This document shows, piece after piece, positions 1-9,700 of a stretch of DNA of 64,000 bases. Numbering within the stretch: position 1 is the first letter of the stretch; every line of letters begins with the position of its first letter. Location of the stretch: assembly GCF_004214835.1 (NCBI RefSeq), contig NZ_PIQJ01000001.1, positions 1,302,001 to 1,366,000 on the forward strand. The letters run 5' to 3'. This stretch comes from Pseudidiomarina tainanensis. GTDB lineage: Bacteria; Pseudomonadota; Gammaproteobacteria; Enterobacterales; Alteromonadaceae. The translations under genes and the position numbers were made by a program. The notes beneath the pieces are model-generated. The model ran no database searches and was not told the DNA's origin. It worked only from the letters and a program-made list of their open reading frames with translations.

Positions 1-712
1 CACGTCCAGTTTTGTAGGCTTCAATGATGCCTGCACGACCAGAAATGCTTGCCGCCGTTGGGAAGTCAGGGCCTGGGATATATTCCATCAATTCATCAAT
101 TTGAATATCTGGATTATCAATCATTGCCAAGCAACCATTAACCACTTCGGTTAAGTTGTGTGGCGGAATATTGGTCGCCATACCTACGGCAATACCTGAT
201 GAACCGTTTACCAGAAGGTTCGGTACGCGAGTTGGTAAGACTTCAGGAATTTGTTCAGTGCCATCGTAGTTTGGCACAAAATCGACGGTTTCTTTGTCGA
301 GGTCGGAGAGTAATTCGCTGGCAATTTTTGCCATTCTGATTTCGGTGTAACGCATGGCAGCTGCGGAGTCACCGTCAACGGAACCAAAGTTACCCTGGCC
401 ATCCACCAGCATATAGCGTAGTGAGAATGGTTGCGCCATACGTACAATGGTATCGTACACAGCGCTATCACCGTGTGGGTGATACTTACCGATAACGTCA
501 CCAACAATACGTGCTGACTTTTTATATGGCTTATTGAAATCATTGCGTAGTTCATTCATCGCAAACAATACGCGACGGTGAACCGGCTTGAGACCATCAC
601 GTACATCCGGCAATGCCCGTCCTACAATTACGCTCATCGCATAATCGAGGTATGAACTTTTCAGTTCGTCTTCAATATTGACCGGAACGACTTCTCTGGC
701 GAGATCACTCAT
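1..712 (-). CDS. gyrA: DNA gyrase subunit A (5' part, runs off the window)
   Basis: N-terminal ~237 residues of GyrA, the DNA-cleaving subunit of gyrase that introduces negative supercoils. The reverse strand starts ATGAGTGATCTC at 712 and gives the GyrA N-terminus, the quinolone-resistance region with [10 protein letters not shown], and the catalytic tyrosine in AAMRYTEIR. The serine and aspartate usually changed in resistant mutants (E. coli S83 and D87) are both wild type, so this region shows no target-based quinolone resistance. The gene is truncated only by the window edge. It is divergent from ubiG, the arrangement also found in E. coli. Confidence 0.98.
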   Translation of the reverse strand, partial: MSDLAREVVPVNIEDELKSSYLDYAMSVIVGRALPDVRDGLKPVHRRVLFAMNELRNDFNKPYKKSARIVGDVIGKYHPHGDSAVYDTIVRMAQPFSLRYMLVDGQGNFGSVDGDSAAAMRYTEIRMAKIASELLSDLDKETVDFVPNYDGTEQIPEVLPTRVPNLLVNGSSGIAVGMATNIPPHNLTEVVNGCLAMIDNPDIQIDELMEYIPGPDFPTAASISGRAGIIEAYKTGR

Positions 713-854
713 AGTAGTTATATCCCTAAACGCTCTGTCTTTCTTATAATTCGTACGATAGCGCATTGTACCCGTAGCGAGCCGCTATCGCATCTTTTTT
801 TATCCCTGTAGGTTGAGTACACTGTACCGACTTTTAAGCCGTAGCAGAAGCCCT

Positions 855-1565
855 ATGACCGCAAATTCGAATGTAGATCCAGCAGAAATTGAAAAATTTA
901 GCGCCATTGCCTCCCGTTGGTGGGACCCCGAAGGTGAATTTAAACCACTTCACCTCATTAATCCGTTGCGCCTTGATTATATTTTGCGTCACTGCGACGG
1001 TGTCTTTGGACAAAAGATTTTAGACATCGGCTGTGGCGGCGGCCTCCTGGCTGAAGGTTTAGCAAAAGCTGGTGCAACAGTTACTGGTATCGACATGGCA
1101 GAACAATCGCTGCAAGTTGCGCGTCTGCATGCCCTTGAAAGCCAACTTTCAATTGATTATCAGTGTATTCCCGCTGAGCAATTTGCGCAGGAGCACGCAG
1201 CGCAATTCGACGTGGTCACTTGTTTAGAAATGCTTGAACACGTGCCTGATCCCGGCGCCATTGTCCAAGCCGCTGCCAATGCTGTGAAGCCAGGTGGTTA
1301 TGTATTTTTCTCCACGTTAAACCGAAACGTCAAATCATGGCTATTAGGTATTGTTGCCGCTGAATATGTATTGGGCTGGGTGCCAAAAGGAACACACCAG
1401 CATCAAAAATTTATTCAGCCAGCCGAACTACTGCGCATGACTGATGCAGCAGGCCTTGACGCGCAAGCCATGACCGGTATGCACTATTTACCGTGGCGTG
1501 GTTTTTATCTTGATAATTCGAATGTGGATGTGAATTACATCGTATGTCTACACAAGCCAAGTTAG
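855..1565 (+). CDS. ubiG: Ubiquinone biosynthesis O-methyltransferase
   Basis: SAM-dependent methyltransferase performing both O-methylations of the ubiquinone pathway. The ATG at 855 gives 236 residues beginning [15 protein letters not shown], which matches the E. coli UbiG start (240 aa). A TTG at 813 would add 14 residues with no family support. Visible landmarks are [14 protein letters not shown] near the N-terminus, the glycine-rich SAM motif LDIGCGGG (residues 56-63), and EMLEHVPDP. The 3' end overlaps gph by 22 bp in another frame, so the two are probably co-translated. Confidence 0.96.
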   Translation: MTANSNVDPAEIEKFSAIASRWWDPEGEFKPLHLINPLRLDYILRHCDGVFGQKILDIGCGGGLLAEGLAKAGATVTGIDMAEQSLQVARLHALESQLSIDYQCIPAEQFAQEHAAQFDVVTCLEMLEHVPDPGAIVQAAANAVKPGGYVFFSTLNRNVKSWLLGIVAAEYVLGWVPKGTHQHQKFIQPAELLRMTDAAGLDAQAMTGMHYLPWRGFYLDNSNVDVNYIVCLHKPS

Positions 1566-2218
1566 CACCACCGCAAGCGGTCTTGTTTGATCTCGACGGG
1601 ACCTTGTTAGATACCGCGCCAGATCTCGGCGCGGCCTTGAATACGGTACTTGCCGCCGAGCAGCGTCCCTTAGTCAGTCCTGCAGAATACACGCCGCTAG
1701 CGTCGCATGGATCTGCTGGGCTGTTACGCTACGCCTACGGTGATGAGTTTGAGCAACGTAGCGATGAACTACGCAGCGCTTTTTTAGATGCCTATGCCGC
1801 CCAAATTGCCGTACACACGCAATTATTTGATGGCGTTGCAGACTTGCTCGAGCAATTGCATCAGCAACACATCGCGGTGGCAATTGTCACGAACAAACCA
1901 CAAGCACTGACGCAACAGTTAGTGCCGCACTACCCACAGTTGGCGACAATTAAGGTGGTAGTCAGTGGCGATACGCTGCCGGTAGCAAAGCCTGATCCTG
2001 CGCCGTTGCTGCATGCTGCAAGCCATCTTGGTATTGAAGCTCAGCACTGCTGGTATGTGGGAGATGCCGAACGTGATATAGAAGCTGGTCGGCACGCTAA
2101 CATGTTCACTGTGCTGGCCGAATATGGTTACATCAGCACCAATGATAACATCCAAAGTTGGGGCGCAAATGCGCAAATTACCCACCCGCTAGAATTAGTC
2201 CGATTGTGGTCAAATTAA
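1544..2218 (+). CDS. gph: Phosphoglycolate phosphatase (HAD family)
   Basis: HAD-superfamily phosphatase of 224 residues that removes 2-phosphoglycolate, a by-product of repair of 3'-phosphoglycolate DNA ends. Motif I DLDGT is at residues 16-20 with the nucleophile and acid aspartates, motif II is the VTNK threonine region, and motif IV is in [11 protein letters not shown]. It overlaps the end of ubiG, a coupling conserved in many gammaproteobacteria. HAD substrate specificity cannot be read from sequence alone, so the assignment rests on length and neighbourhood. Confidence 0.9.
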   Translation: MSTQAKLAPPQAVLFDLDGTLLDTAPDLGAALNTVLAAEQRPLVSPAEYTPLASHGSAGLLRYAYGDEFEQRSDELRSAFLDAYAAQIAVHTQLFDGVADLLEQLHQQHIAVAIVTNKPQALTQQLVPHYPQLATIKVVVSGDTLPVAKPDPAPLLHAASHLGIEAQHCWYVGDAERDIEAGRHANMFTVLAEYGYISTNDNIQSWGANAQITHPLELVRLWSN

Positions 2219-2232
2219 TTGTTTAACACTAC

Positions 2233-2265
2233 ATCTTGTGGGTGAGCCGACTCACCCGTCAAGAT
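2233..2265 (+). terminator. Long hairpin after gph (terminator-like, no T-tract)
   Basis: ATCTTG and GGGTGAG pair with CTCACCC and CAAGAT around a CCGA loop, giving a 13-bp interrupted stem 15 bp past the gph stop. No run of T follows, so it is not a classical intrinsic terminator. It could act as a 3' stabiliser of the ubiG-gph mRNA. Confidence 0.4.
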
Positions 2266-2451
2266 CTTGTAAAAGCCTTGTTAAACGTGGCTTATAAATT
2301 TGTTATCTGAACATTGCATTTAACAGACAAAAAAATAATAAGAAAATTTTTTTTCTGGCTTGATTTTCCTAAGTCGCTTTATTGGCAAGCGTTTTAGCGA
2401 AAGCTCCTACTTCGCCATGCAATTCTCGCCATTTTTTCACCGTAAATTCAC

Positions 2452-2479
2452 TTGATCAGCGTACGATAAGTGCTAGGAT
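2452..2479 (+). promoter_or_regulatory. Predicted sigma70 promoter of nrdAB
   Basis: -35 TTGATC (2452-2457) and -10 TAGGAT (2474-2479) with a 16-bp spacer, predicting a start near 2486 and a ~110-nt leader. Other AT-rich hexamers exist nearby, so this is a prediction by inspection. Confidence 0.45.
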
Positions 2480-2495
2480 ACAGGTCATTCAGCTA

Positions 2496-2511
2496 ACCCA
2501 AGATATTGTGT
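2496..2511 (+). promoter_or_regulatory. NrdR box 1
   Basis: ACCCAAGATATTGTGT resembles the NrdR consensus (acaCwAtATaTwGtgt), the operator of the ATP/dATP-sensing repressor of ribonucleotide reductase genes. It lies between the predicted promoter and nrdA. Confidence 0.65.
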
Positions 2512-2537
2512 AAAAAACGCACGAGCGACGTCCTGTC

Positions 2538-2553
2538 GCACCATATCTTGTGG
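2538..2553 (+). promoter_or_regulatory. NrdR box 2
   Basis: GCACCATATCTTGTGG, a second NrdR-like 16-mer centred 42 bp from box 1, i.e. four helical turns. Tandem boxes on the same DNA face are the usual NrdR arrangement. Confidence 0.6.
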
Positions 2554-2596
2554 CTACATAAAAAACACATAACAACAATGACTATGGATGCGCCTC

Positions 2597-4936
2597 ATGA
2601 ATCAACAGCTCTTCGTAACTAAGCGTAGCGGCGAACGTGAACCTCTGAACTTGGACAAAATCCACCGCGTTATTAGCTGGGCCGCCGAAGGCCTAAACGA
2701 CGTTTCAGTCTCACAAGTTGAAATCAAATCACATATTCAGTTTTATGACGGCATCAAAACTGAAGATATTCATGAAACGATTATCAAGGCTGCTGCCGAT
2801 TTAATTTCTGAAGAAGCACCTGATTATCAATACATGGCCGCTCGCTTAGCCATTTTCCATTTGCGCAAGTTGGCATACGGCCAGTTCGAGCCACCGCATT
2901 TGTATGATCAAGTCACCAAAATGGTTGAGTCAGGTCGTTACGATAAGCACTTGTTAACCGATTACAGCAAAGAAGAGTTCGAACAAATGAATGATTTTAT
3001 TGATCATTCACGTGATTTGAATTTCTCGTATGCTGCAGTAAAACAACTGGAAGGTAAGTATCTCGTTCAGAACCGTGTTACCGGCGACATCTATGAAAGT
3101 GCTCAATTTTTATATGTTCTGGTAGCGGCTTGTTTATTTGCCAACTATCCGAAAGATACACGATTAGATTATGTCAAACGCTTCTACGATGCGACGTCAC
3201 AGTTCAAAATCTCGCTACCAACGCCAATTATGGCGGGCGTGCGTACGCCAACGCGTCAGTTTAGTTCGTGCGTATTAATTGAAGCAGGTGACAGCCTCGA
3301 TTCTATCAACGCAACCGCAAGCGCTATTGTGAAATACGTATCGCAACGCGCTGGTATTGGTATCAATGCAGGTCGTATTCGTGCACTCGGTAGCCCAATT
3401 CGCGGCGGTGAAGCGTTCCACACCGGTTGTATCCCGTTCTATAAATACTTCCAAACAGCTGTAAAAAGCTGTTCGCAAGGTGGCGTTCGTGGCGGCGCAG
3501 CTACCCTCTTCTATCCGCTTTGGCATTTAGAAGTAGAGAGCTTGTTGGTGCTTAAGAACAACCGAGGTGTTGAAGAGAACCGTGTACGCCACCTCGATTA
3601 TGGCGTGCAATTTAACCGAGTTATGTATCAGCGTTTGATTAAAGACGACTACATCACATTATTTAGCCCGTCTGACGTACCTGGTTTATACGATGCATTC
3701 TTTGCTGATCAAGACGAATTTGAGCGTTTATACAAACAGTATGAAGCCGATGAATCAATTCGTAAGAAGCGCATCAAAGCAATCGAATTGTTTAGTCTGT
3801 TTATGCAAGAGCGTGCCAGCACTGGCCGTATTTATTTGCAAAACGTTGACCATTGCAACACCCATAGCCCATTTGATCCGAAAGTGGCGCCGATTCGCCA
3901 GAGCAACTTGTGTCTGGAAATCGCGCTGCCAACGAAACCGTTGGCGCACGTGAACGATGAAGAAGGTGAAATTGCCCTATGCACGCTGTCCGCCTTTAAC
4001 TTAGGCGCGATCAAATCACTGGACGACTTGGAAGAGATGGCTGAATTAGCCGTGCGCGCGCTTGATAGCCTCCTCGACTACCAAGAATATCCAGTGCCGG
4101 CAGCGCGTAATGCCACCATGGGGCGCCGTACCTTAGGTATCGGTGTAATCAACTACGCATATTACTTAGCGAAAAATGGCGTGCGCTATTCTGATGGCTC
4201 GGCCAATGGCCTAACGCACCGTACTTTCGAGGCAATTCAGTACTACCTCATGAAAGCCTCGATGAACCTGGCGAAAGAAATGGGTGCGTGTCCGAAGTTT
4301 AACGAAACGACGTACTCAAAAGGCATCATGCCAATTGATACCTATAAGAAAGATCTCGATACCGTTTGTAGCGAACCATTGCATTACGATTGGGATAGCC
4401 TGCGCGAAGATGTTATGAAGTATGGCATGCGTAACTCAACCTTGTCAGCATTGATGCCATCTGAGACGTCGTCGCAAATCTCGAATGCAACCAATGGTAT
4501 TGAGCCGCCACGCGGACATATCAGCGTCAAAGCATCGAAAGACGGGATTACCAAACAGGTTGTTCCAGAGTACGAGACCTTGAAGCAAGCGTATGAACTT
4601 CTGTGGCAGATTCCAAGTAACAAAGGTTATTTAGAGCTGGTTGGTATTATGCAGAAATTTGTCGATCAGACGATTTCAGCGAATACCAATTACGACCCGA
4701 ACAAGTTCGAAGCCGGCAAAGTACCTATGAAGCAATTGCTACAAGACTTGCTGTATGCCTACAAACTTGGTGTCAAAACATTGTATTACCACAACACGCG
4801 TGACGGTGCATCTGACAACCAGGTGGATCTCCGCGATAAAGTTGAAGCCAAAACACGTGAAGAAGAAAATCAACAAGCAACTGTGGCGGTCGTTGAAGAA
4901 GACGATGATTGTGCCGGTGGTGCTTGCAAAATTTAA
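2597..4936 (+). CDS. nrdA: Class Ia ribonucleoside-diphosphate reductase, alpha subunit
   Basis: Large subunit of the aerobic ribonucleotide reductase, reducing NDPs to dNDPs. Near-colinear with E. coli NrdA: an N-terminal ATP-cone (LDKIHRVISWAAEGL) for allosteric activity control, the active-site cysteine in RQFSSCVL, the NLCLEIAL segment with catalytic Cys and Glu, the radical-transfer tyrosine pair in TLYYHNTRDG, and the C-terminal redox pair CAGGAC. The ATG at 2597 (MNQQLFVTK, 779 aa) matches the E. coli start; the in-frame ATG at 2588 would add three residues. First gene of an nrdA-nrdB-yfaE operon behind tandem NrdR boxes. Confidence 0.98.
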   Translation: MNQQLFVTKRSGEREPLNLDKIHRVISWAAEGLNDVSVSQVEIKSHIQFYDGIKTEDIHETIIKAAADLISEEAPDYQYMAARLAIFHLRKLAYGQFEPPHLYDQVTKMVESGRYDKHLLTDYSKEEFEQMNDFIDHSRDLNFSYAAVKQLEGKYLVQNRVTGDIYESAQFLYVLVAACLFANYPKDTRLDYVKRFYDATSQFKISLPTPIMAGVRTPTRQFSSCVLIEAGDSLDSINATASAIVKYVSQRAGIGINAGRIRALGSPIRGGEAFHTGCIPFYKYFQTAVKSCSQGGVRGGAATLFYPLWHLEVESLLVLKNNRGVEENRVRHLDYGVQFNRVMYQRLIKDDYITLFSPSDVPGLYDAFFADQDEFERLYKQYEADESIRKKRIKAIELFSLFMQERASTGRIYLQNVDHCNTHSPFDPKVAPIRQSNLCLEIALPTKPLAHVNDEEGEIALCTLSAFNLGAIKSLDDLEEMAELAVRALDSLLDYQEYPVPAARNATMGRRTLGIGVINYAYYLAKNGVRYSDGSANGLTHRTFEAIQYYLMKASMNLAKEMGACPKFNETTYSKGIMPIDTYKKDLDTVCSEPLHYDWDSLREDVMKYGMRNSTLSALMPSETSSQISNATNGIEPPRGHISVKASKDGITKQVVPEYETLKQAYELLWQIPSNKGYLELVGIMQKFVDQTISANTNYDPNKFEAGKVPMKQLLQDLLYAYKLGVKTLYYHNTRDGASDNQVDLRDKVEAKTREEENQQATVAVVEEDDDCAGGACKI

Positions 4937-4973
4937 TAACGTGGCAAGGCCAACAATTAAGGTGCGCTAAATT

Positions 4974-6104
4974 ATGAGTTATTCGACGTTTAATAAAAAT
5001 CAGATTAACCCGTTACATGAGCCGATGTTTTTTGGTAACTCGGTCAACGTAGCGCGTTATGACCAACAAAAACATAGTATTTTTGAAAAGCTCATCGAGA
5101 AACAAATCAGCTTCTTTTGGCGTCCAGAAGAAGTTGACGTGAGTCGCGATCGCGTGGACTTTCAGGCACTTACTGAAAGTGAAAAGCATATTTTTATTTC
5201 AAACCTGAAATATCAAACGTTGCTCGATTCAGTGCAAGGTCGTAGTCCAAACATTGCCCTACTCCCAATTGTATCGATTCCTGAACTTGAAACTTGGATT
5301 GAAACTTGGTCGTTCTTTGAAACCATTCACTCACGCTCATATACGCATATTTTGCGTAATCTTTTTACCGACCCGAGTGAAGTATTTGAAGATATCGTGA
5401 TCAACGAAGAAATCCAAAAGCGCGCGAACGATATCTCTCAGTACTATGATGATTTGATTTTCTACACGCAGCTTTGGCAAACACACGGCGAAGGTGTCTG
5501 GGAAGTTGATGGCGAAGAGCACACCGTAAACATGCGGGAGCTCAAAAAGAAATTATTCTTGTGTATCAATTCCGTGAATGCTCTTGAGGCTATTCGTTTC
5601 TATGTAAGTTTCGCTTGCACCTTTGCCTTTGCTGAGCGCGACTTAATGGAAGGTAACTCAAAGATCATTCGTTTGATTGCTCGTGATGAAAACCTGCACT
5701 TGGTTTCAACTCAGCAAATCTTGAACCTTTGGCAATACGGCAAAGATGACCCTGAAATGAAAGAAATCGCCGAAGAACTGCGTGAAGAAGCGCTGGCGAT
5801 TTTCATGAAAGCGGTCGAACAAGAGAAGCAATGGGCGCATTATTTGTTCCGTAATGGGTCAATGATTGGTTTGAACGAAGAAATGTTATGCCAATACGTG
5901 GAATACATTGCCAATATGCGTATGGAAGCCATTGGCTTTGATGCGCCATTCAAACAACGCAGTAACCCATTACCGTGGATGAACAAGTATCTTGTTTCTG
6001 ACAACGTTCAAGTCGCGCCACAAGAAGCTGAAATCACCTCTTACTTAGTGGGCCAAATCGATAGCGAAGTAAGTGCCGCCGATTTGGGAGACTTCGAACT
6101 TTAA
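4974..6104 (+). CDS. nrdB: Class Ia ribonucleoside-diphosphate reductase, beta subunit
   Basis: Small subunit, 376 residues, carrying the diiron-tyrosyl radical cofactor. The radical tyrosine is Tyr123 in HSRSY; iron ligands are visible at Asp85 (LLDSVQ), Glu116 and His119 (FFETIH), and in the NEEIQKRA and ARDENLHL helices. The tyrosine is present, so this is a classical NrdB and not a Phe-containing class Ic protein. An AAGG ribosome site precedes the ATG; the gap from nrdA is 37 bp. Confidence 0.98.
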   Translation: MSYSTFNKNQINPLHEPMFFGNSVNVARYDQQKHSIFEKLIEKQISFFWRPEEVDVSRDRVDFQALTESEKHIFISNLKYQTLLDSVQGRSPNIALLPIVSIPELETWIETWSFFETIHSRSYTHILRNLFTDPSEVFEDIVINEEIQKRANDISQYYDDLIFYTQLWQTHGEGVWEVDGEEHTVNMRELKKKLFLCINSVNALEAIRFYVSFACTFAFAERDLMEGNSKIIRLIARDENLHLVSTQQILNLWQYGKDDPEMKEIAEELREEALAIFMKAVEQEKQWAHYLFRNGSMIGLNEEMLCQYVEYIANMRMEAIGFDAPFKQRSNPLPWMNKYLVSDNVQVAPQEAEITSYLVGQIDSEVSAADLGDFEL

Positions 6105-6110
6105 TCCCCC

Positions 6111-6374
6111 ATGAGCCAGCTTTATAAGGTTAAAGTCAACGGTCAGCACGAGCTGACCGTTGATGCTTCACAAGGTACAACTCTGCTTGAGGTGATGGAG
6201 CAAGCCGGCTTAGAACCGCACTATCACTGCCGTAATGGCTTCTGCGGTGCTTGTCGTGTCCAGCTGGTCAGCGGTGAAGTTGATTATGTGAATGATCCAC
6301 TTGCCTTTATTCGCCCCGGTGATTGTCTCGCCTGTTGCTGTACAGCAAAAACCGACCTCGAAATTAATCAATAA
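6111..6374 (+). CDS. yfaE: 2Fe-2S ferredoxin, RNR radical maintenance protein
   Basis: Plant-type [2Fe-2S] ferredoxin of 87 residues. Cluster ligands C40-x4-C45-x2-C48 (CRNGFCGAC) and a fourth within the Cys-rich CLACCC segment (72-77). In E. coli YfaE regenerates the diferric-tyrosyl radical of NrdB, and the gene starts 6 bp after nrdB here as well, so the same role is expected. Two extra cysteines flank the fourth ligand. Confidence 0.93.
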   Translation: MSQLYKVKVNGQHELTVDASQGTTLLEVMEQAGLEPHYHCRNGFCGACRVQLVSGEVDYVNDPLAFIRPGDCLACCCTAKTDLEINQ

Positions 6375-6477
6375 ATCGACAAAATCGATAATCTAAATCA
6401 ACGAAACCCATTGGCATCTCGGCCTTGTTTGTAGGAAAATACTGGGCAATTATCGCTTTAAAAAACAGGAGTAGCGA

Positions 6478-6744
6478 ATGTTTACTGTAATTTTTGGTCG
6501 CCCTGGTTGCCCATTTTGCGTCCGCGCAAAACAGATTGCTGAAAAATTAGCTGAGGATCGTGACGATTTTGAATTCCGTTACATCGATATGCATGCCGAA
6601 GGTATCAGCAAAGCTGACTTAGAAAAAACGGTCGGTAAACCAGTACTCACCGTGCCACAAATCTTTATTGATGAGCAGCACATTGGTGGTTGCGATGATT
6701 TCGAAGCGTATTCACGTGCCAACTTAGGCTTATACGCTAGTTAA
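6478..6744 (+). CDS. grxA: Glutaredoxin 1 (GrxA family)
   Basis: 88-residue dithiol glutaredoxin with active site C11-P-F-C14, the cis-proline segment TVPQIF and the glutathione-site GGCDDF. GrxA reduces the C-terminal disulfide of NrdA, so its place right after the reductase operon is functional. A good ribosome site (AGGAG) precedes the ATG, and a 103-bp gap from yfaE leaves room for its own promoter. Its last 15 bp overlap the convergent hrpA 3' end. Confidence 0.95.
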   Translation: MFTVIFGRPGCPFCVRAKQIAEKLAEDRDDFEFRYIDMHAEGISKADLEKTVGKPVLTVPQIFIDEQHIGGCDDFEAYSRANLGLYAS

Positions 6745-9700
6745 TGCTTGTCGCACCCGTTTTTCAGAGATAGGGAAACGGGTGCCTAATGTTTGCGCAA
6801 ACAAACTTACCCGCAGTTCTTCAATCATCCAGCGAATATCTTTAACCGCTTTCGGTATTTCCTGACTGTGCTGATATTTTGCCAGCAACGCCTGATAATC
6901 TTGCTGTAAGCTGGTAATTGTGAGCGTATGTAAGCGGTCTTTGTTTGGATCAACCGGAAGTTTCTCTAGGCGCCGCTCTATCGCCTGTAAATATCTCAAA
7001 ATATCGGCTAATCTCGCAGCACCGACATCGCTAACAAAGCCCCGATAAACCAAGTGATCAAGCTGATCTTTGATGTCACCGTGTGCTTGAATCTGATCTA
7101 AACTTACTTTGCCTTTTAAGCGCTTGCGTATGGTCTGACTCAATATCAAACACGGCTCCACCATATTGGCAATCGCTGTAACTCTCTCATTAATTTCTCC
7201 ACGCGCTTGCTCAAACAGTTGGCTAAAAGACGCAGCGTCACGAGCTGTATTGCCATCAATGAGTTCGTCGAGCGCCGCTATAATGCAGTCATGAATCAAG
7301 TCATCGACTTTGCCCCAAGGATTATAATACATCGCCAGTTTCGCTTTGTTAGACAGCGACTGCTGCAGATAACGTACCGGTGAAGGAAGCTGTACTAGCA
7401 GCAGTTGACGCAAACCACGTCGATGCGCATATTGCGCTTGTATTGGCGTATCAAACAGTTCCTGACGAACGCCCTCGCCGTCTGGAACCAACGCAGGATA
7501 AGCTTTTATCGCATACCCTTGTTGTTGCTGTTCCAAAGTATCTGGAAGTGCGCCAAATACCCACTCGGTTGCCCGCATTGGCTGTTCTGTCTCAGACTTC
7601 TGTACAGCGCGTTTCAACGCATGTTGTACCTGACCTTGCATGGCTTGCTGTAGCACTTCTAAATCTCGGGCCATGCGTAACGTTTCACCGCGTTCGTTCA
7701 CAACCGCATAATTCATCCGCAAGTGCGGCGACAATTGTGATGCATCCCATGCATCGGACGGAATGGTAACGCCGGTCATGCGCCTTAATTTGGCCGCCAG
7801 TGCATCTAACAATGATGTGTTGGAAATTACTTCACCGGTACAATCAGCTAAAAATGCCTGAGCATAATTTGGTGCGGGCACAAAGTTACGCCGTAATGTT
7901 TTAGGTAAGGATTTAATCCAAGCCACCACAACATCATGACGAAAAGCCGGAATTAACCAATCGAAACCATGATTAGTCACCTGATTCAATAGCGCCAGCG
8001 GAATTTCCACGGTCACGCCGTCGTCTTCTGCTTTCGGATCAAAAACATAACGCAGTTTTAGACGTAAATTGCCTTGCTGCCAGGCTTCTGGATAATCTAG
8101 TTCGGTAACATGCGAAGCGTCCTGAGCCATCAAATCATCACGTTCAAAGCGCAATAATTGAGGTTGTTGTTTAACGGCCTTGTGCCACCAGCCACTTAAC
8201 AGCTGCTCGTTATAGATCCCCGCAGGTAGCTCGCGATCATAGGCCTCGAATAGCGCTTCATCATCAATTAAAATATCACGGCGACGTGACTTTTCTTCAA
8301 GCTTTCGTACGTCATCAATCAGTGCTCGATTATGGGCGATAAACGGTAATTCACGCTTCAACTCACCCTGCACTAGCGCTTCACGTATAAAAATTTCGCG
8401 TGCCGCACTTGCGTCAATTGGTCCATATTGTACTTTGCGCCGAGGCACAATAATTAAGCCGAACAAAGTAACCTGTTCATCGGCAATAACCGACCCCTGC
8501 TTCTTCGAGAAGTGAGGCTCAAAATAATTGCGTTTCACCAAGTGCGTTGCCGCAGGTTCAATCCATTCGGGCTCAATTCGGGCATTCATGCGCGCAAATA
8601 ACCGCGAGGTTTCGACCAGCTCAGCCGCCATCACCCACTTGGGAGATTTCTTAAACAGACTCGATCCCGGAAATATATAGAACTTTCGATTACGCGCACC
8701 GAGATATTCATGGCCTTCTTGTTTCTGGCCAAGTTGCGATAACATGCCTGTGAGTAGCGCCCGATGCACAGCCTCGTAAGAGGCTGGCTCTTGGTTAATC
8801 CGAAAGCCTAAGCCACGCACTGTTTGCCGCACTTGGGTATAAACATCCTGCCATTCACGCACACGCAGAAAGTGCAAAAACTCTTGCTTTAAACGCTTTC
8901 TAAATTGCGTTTTTGACAACTCATGTTGCAGTTCTGACAAATAACTCCAGAGCTTTAAAAAGCCCATAAAGTCTGAATCTTTATCATGAAAGCGTTGGTG
9001 TAACTCGTCGGCTTTTTGTGCTGCCTGCTGTGGACGCTCGCGCGGATCTTGAATGCTCAACGCAGCCACAATCACCATCACTTCCTGCATACAGCCATAC
9101 TCGTTGGCCGCTAAAACCATACGCGCCAGGCGCGGATCTAGTGGTAATTGAGCGAGTTGCCGCCCGATCGGAGTCAATCGAGGCCCTTGATAGCCATTTC
9201 CTCTCTGCCGTCGATTACGACGACCACTTGGAGCTATGGCATGCAACTCCTGCAGCAAGTTCACACCATCGTTGATATAACGCTCATCGGGGCGTTCGAT
9301 AAATGGGAATTTACGAATATCGCCCAACTTCGCCGACGTCATCTGTAAAATAACCGCAGCAAGGTTGGTACGTAAAATTTCTGGATCCGTGTATTGCGGG
9401 CGAGCAAGAAAATCTTCTTCGCTATACAACCGAATACAAATGCCTGGTGCAACGCGGCCGCAGCGTCCTGCACGCTGATTGGCGCTGGCTTGCGATATTT
9501 TCTCTATCGGCAACCGCTGCACCTTAGTGCGATAACTATAACGGCTGATTCGGGCTGTGCCTGGATCAATCACATAACGAATACCTGGAACCGTGAGCGA
9601 TGTTTCCGCCACGTTGGTTGCAATCACCACGCGGCGCATGCTGTGTGGTTGAAAAATTCGGTTTTGTTCAGCTGCAGAAAGGCGCGCAAATAAAGGTAAT

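Larger units (their letters stand above)
2219..2596 (+). promoter_or_regulatory. nrdAB upstream region (378-bp non-coding stretch)
   Basis: This is the only gene-free stretch over 300 bp in the window. It holds the hairpin at 2233-2265, an AT-rich middle section in which nothing was recognised, a sigma70-like promoter TTGATC-16-TAGGAT (2452-2479), and two NrdR-type boxes just downstream. No small gene is visible in it. Confidence 0.6.

Noticed and set aside
813-854. Longer UbiG from a TTG at 813.
   Set aside because: The extra residues have no counterpart in UbiG proteins, and the ATG at 855 gives the expected start.
2226-2241. ACACTACATCTTGTGG looks like a third NrdR box.
   Set aside because: Most of it forms the left arm of the post-gph hairpin and it lies 270 bp from the tandem boxes, so pairing explains it equally well.
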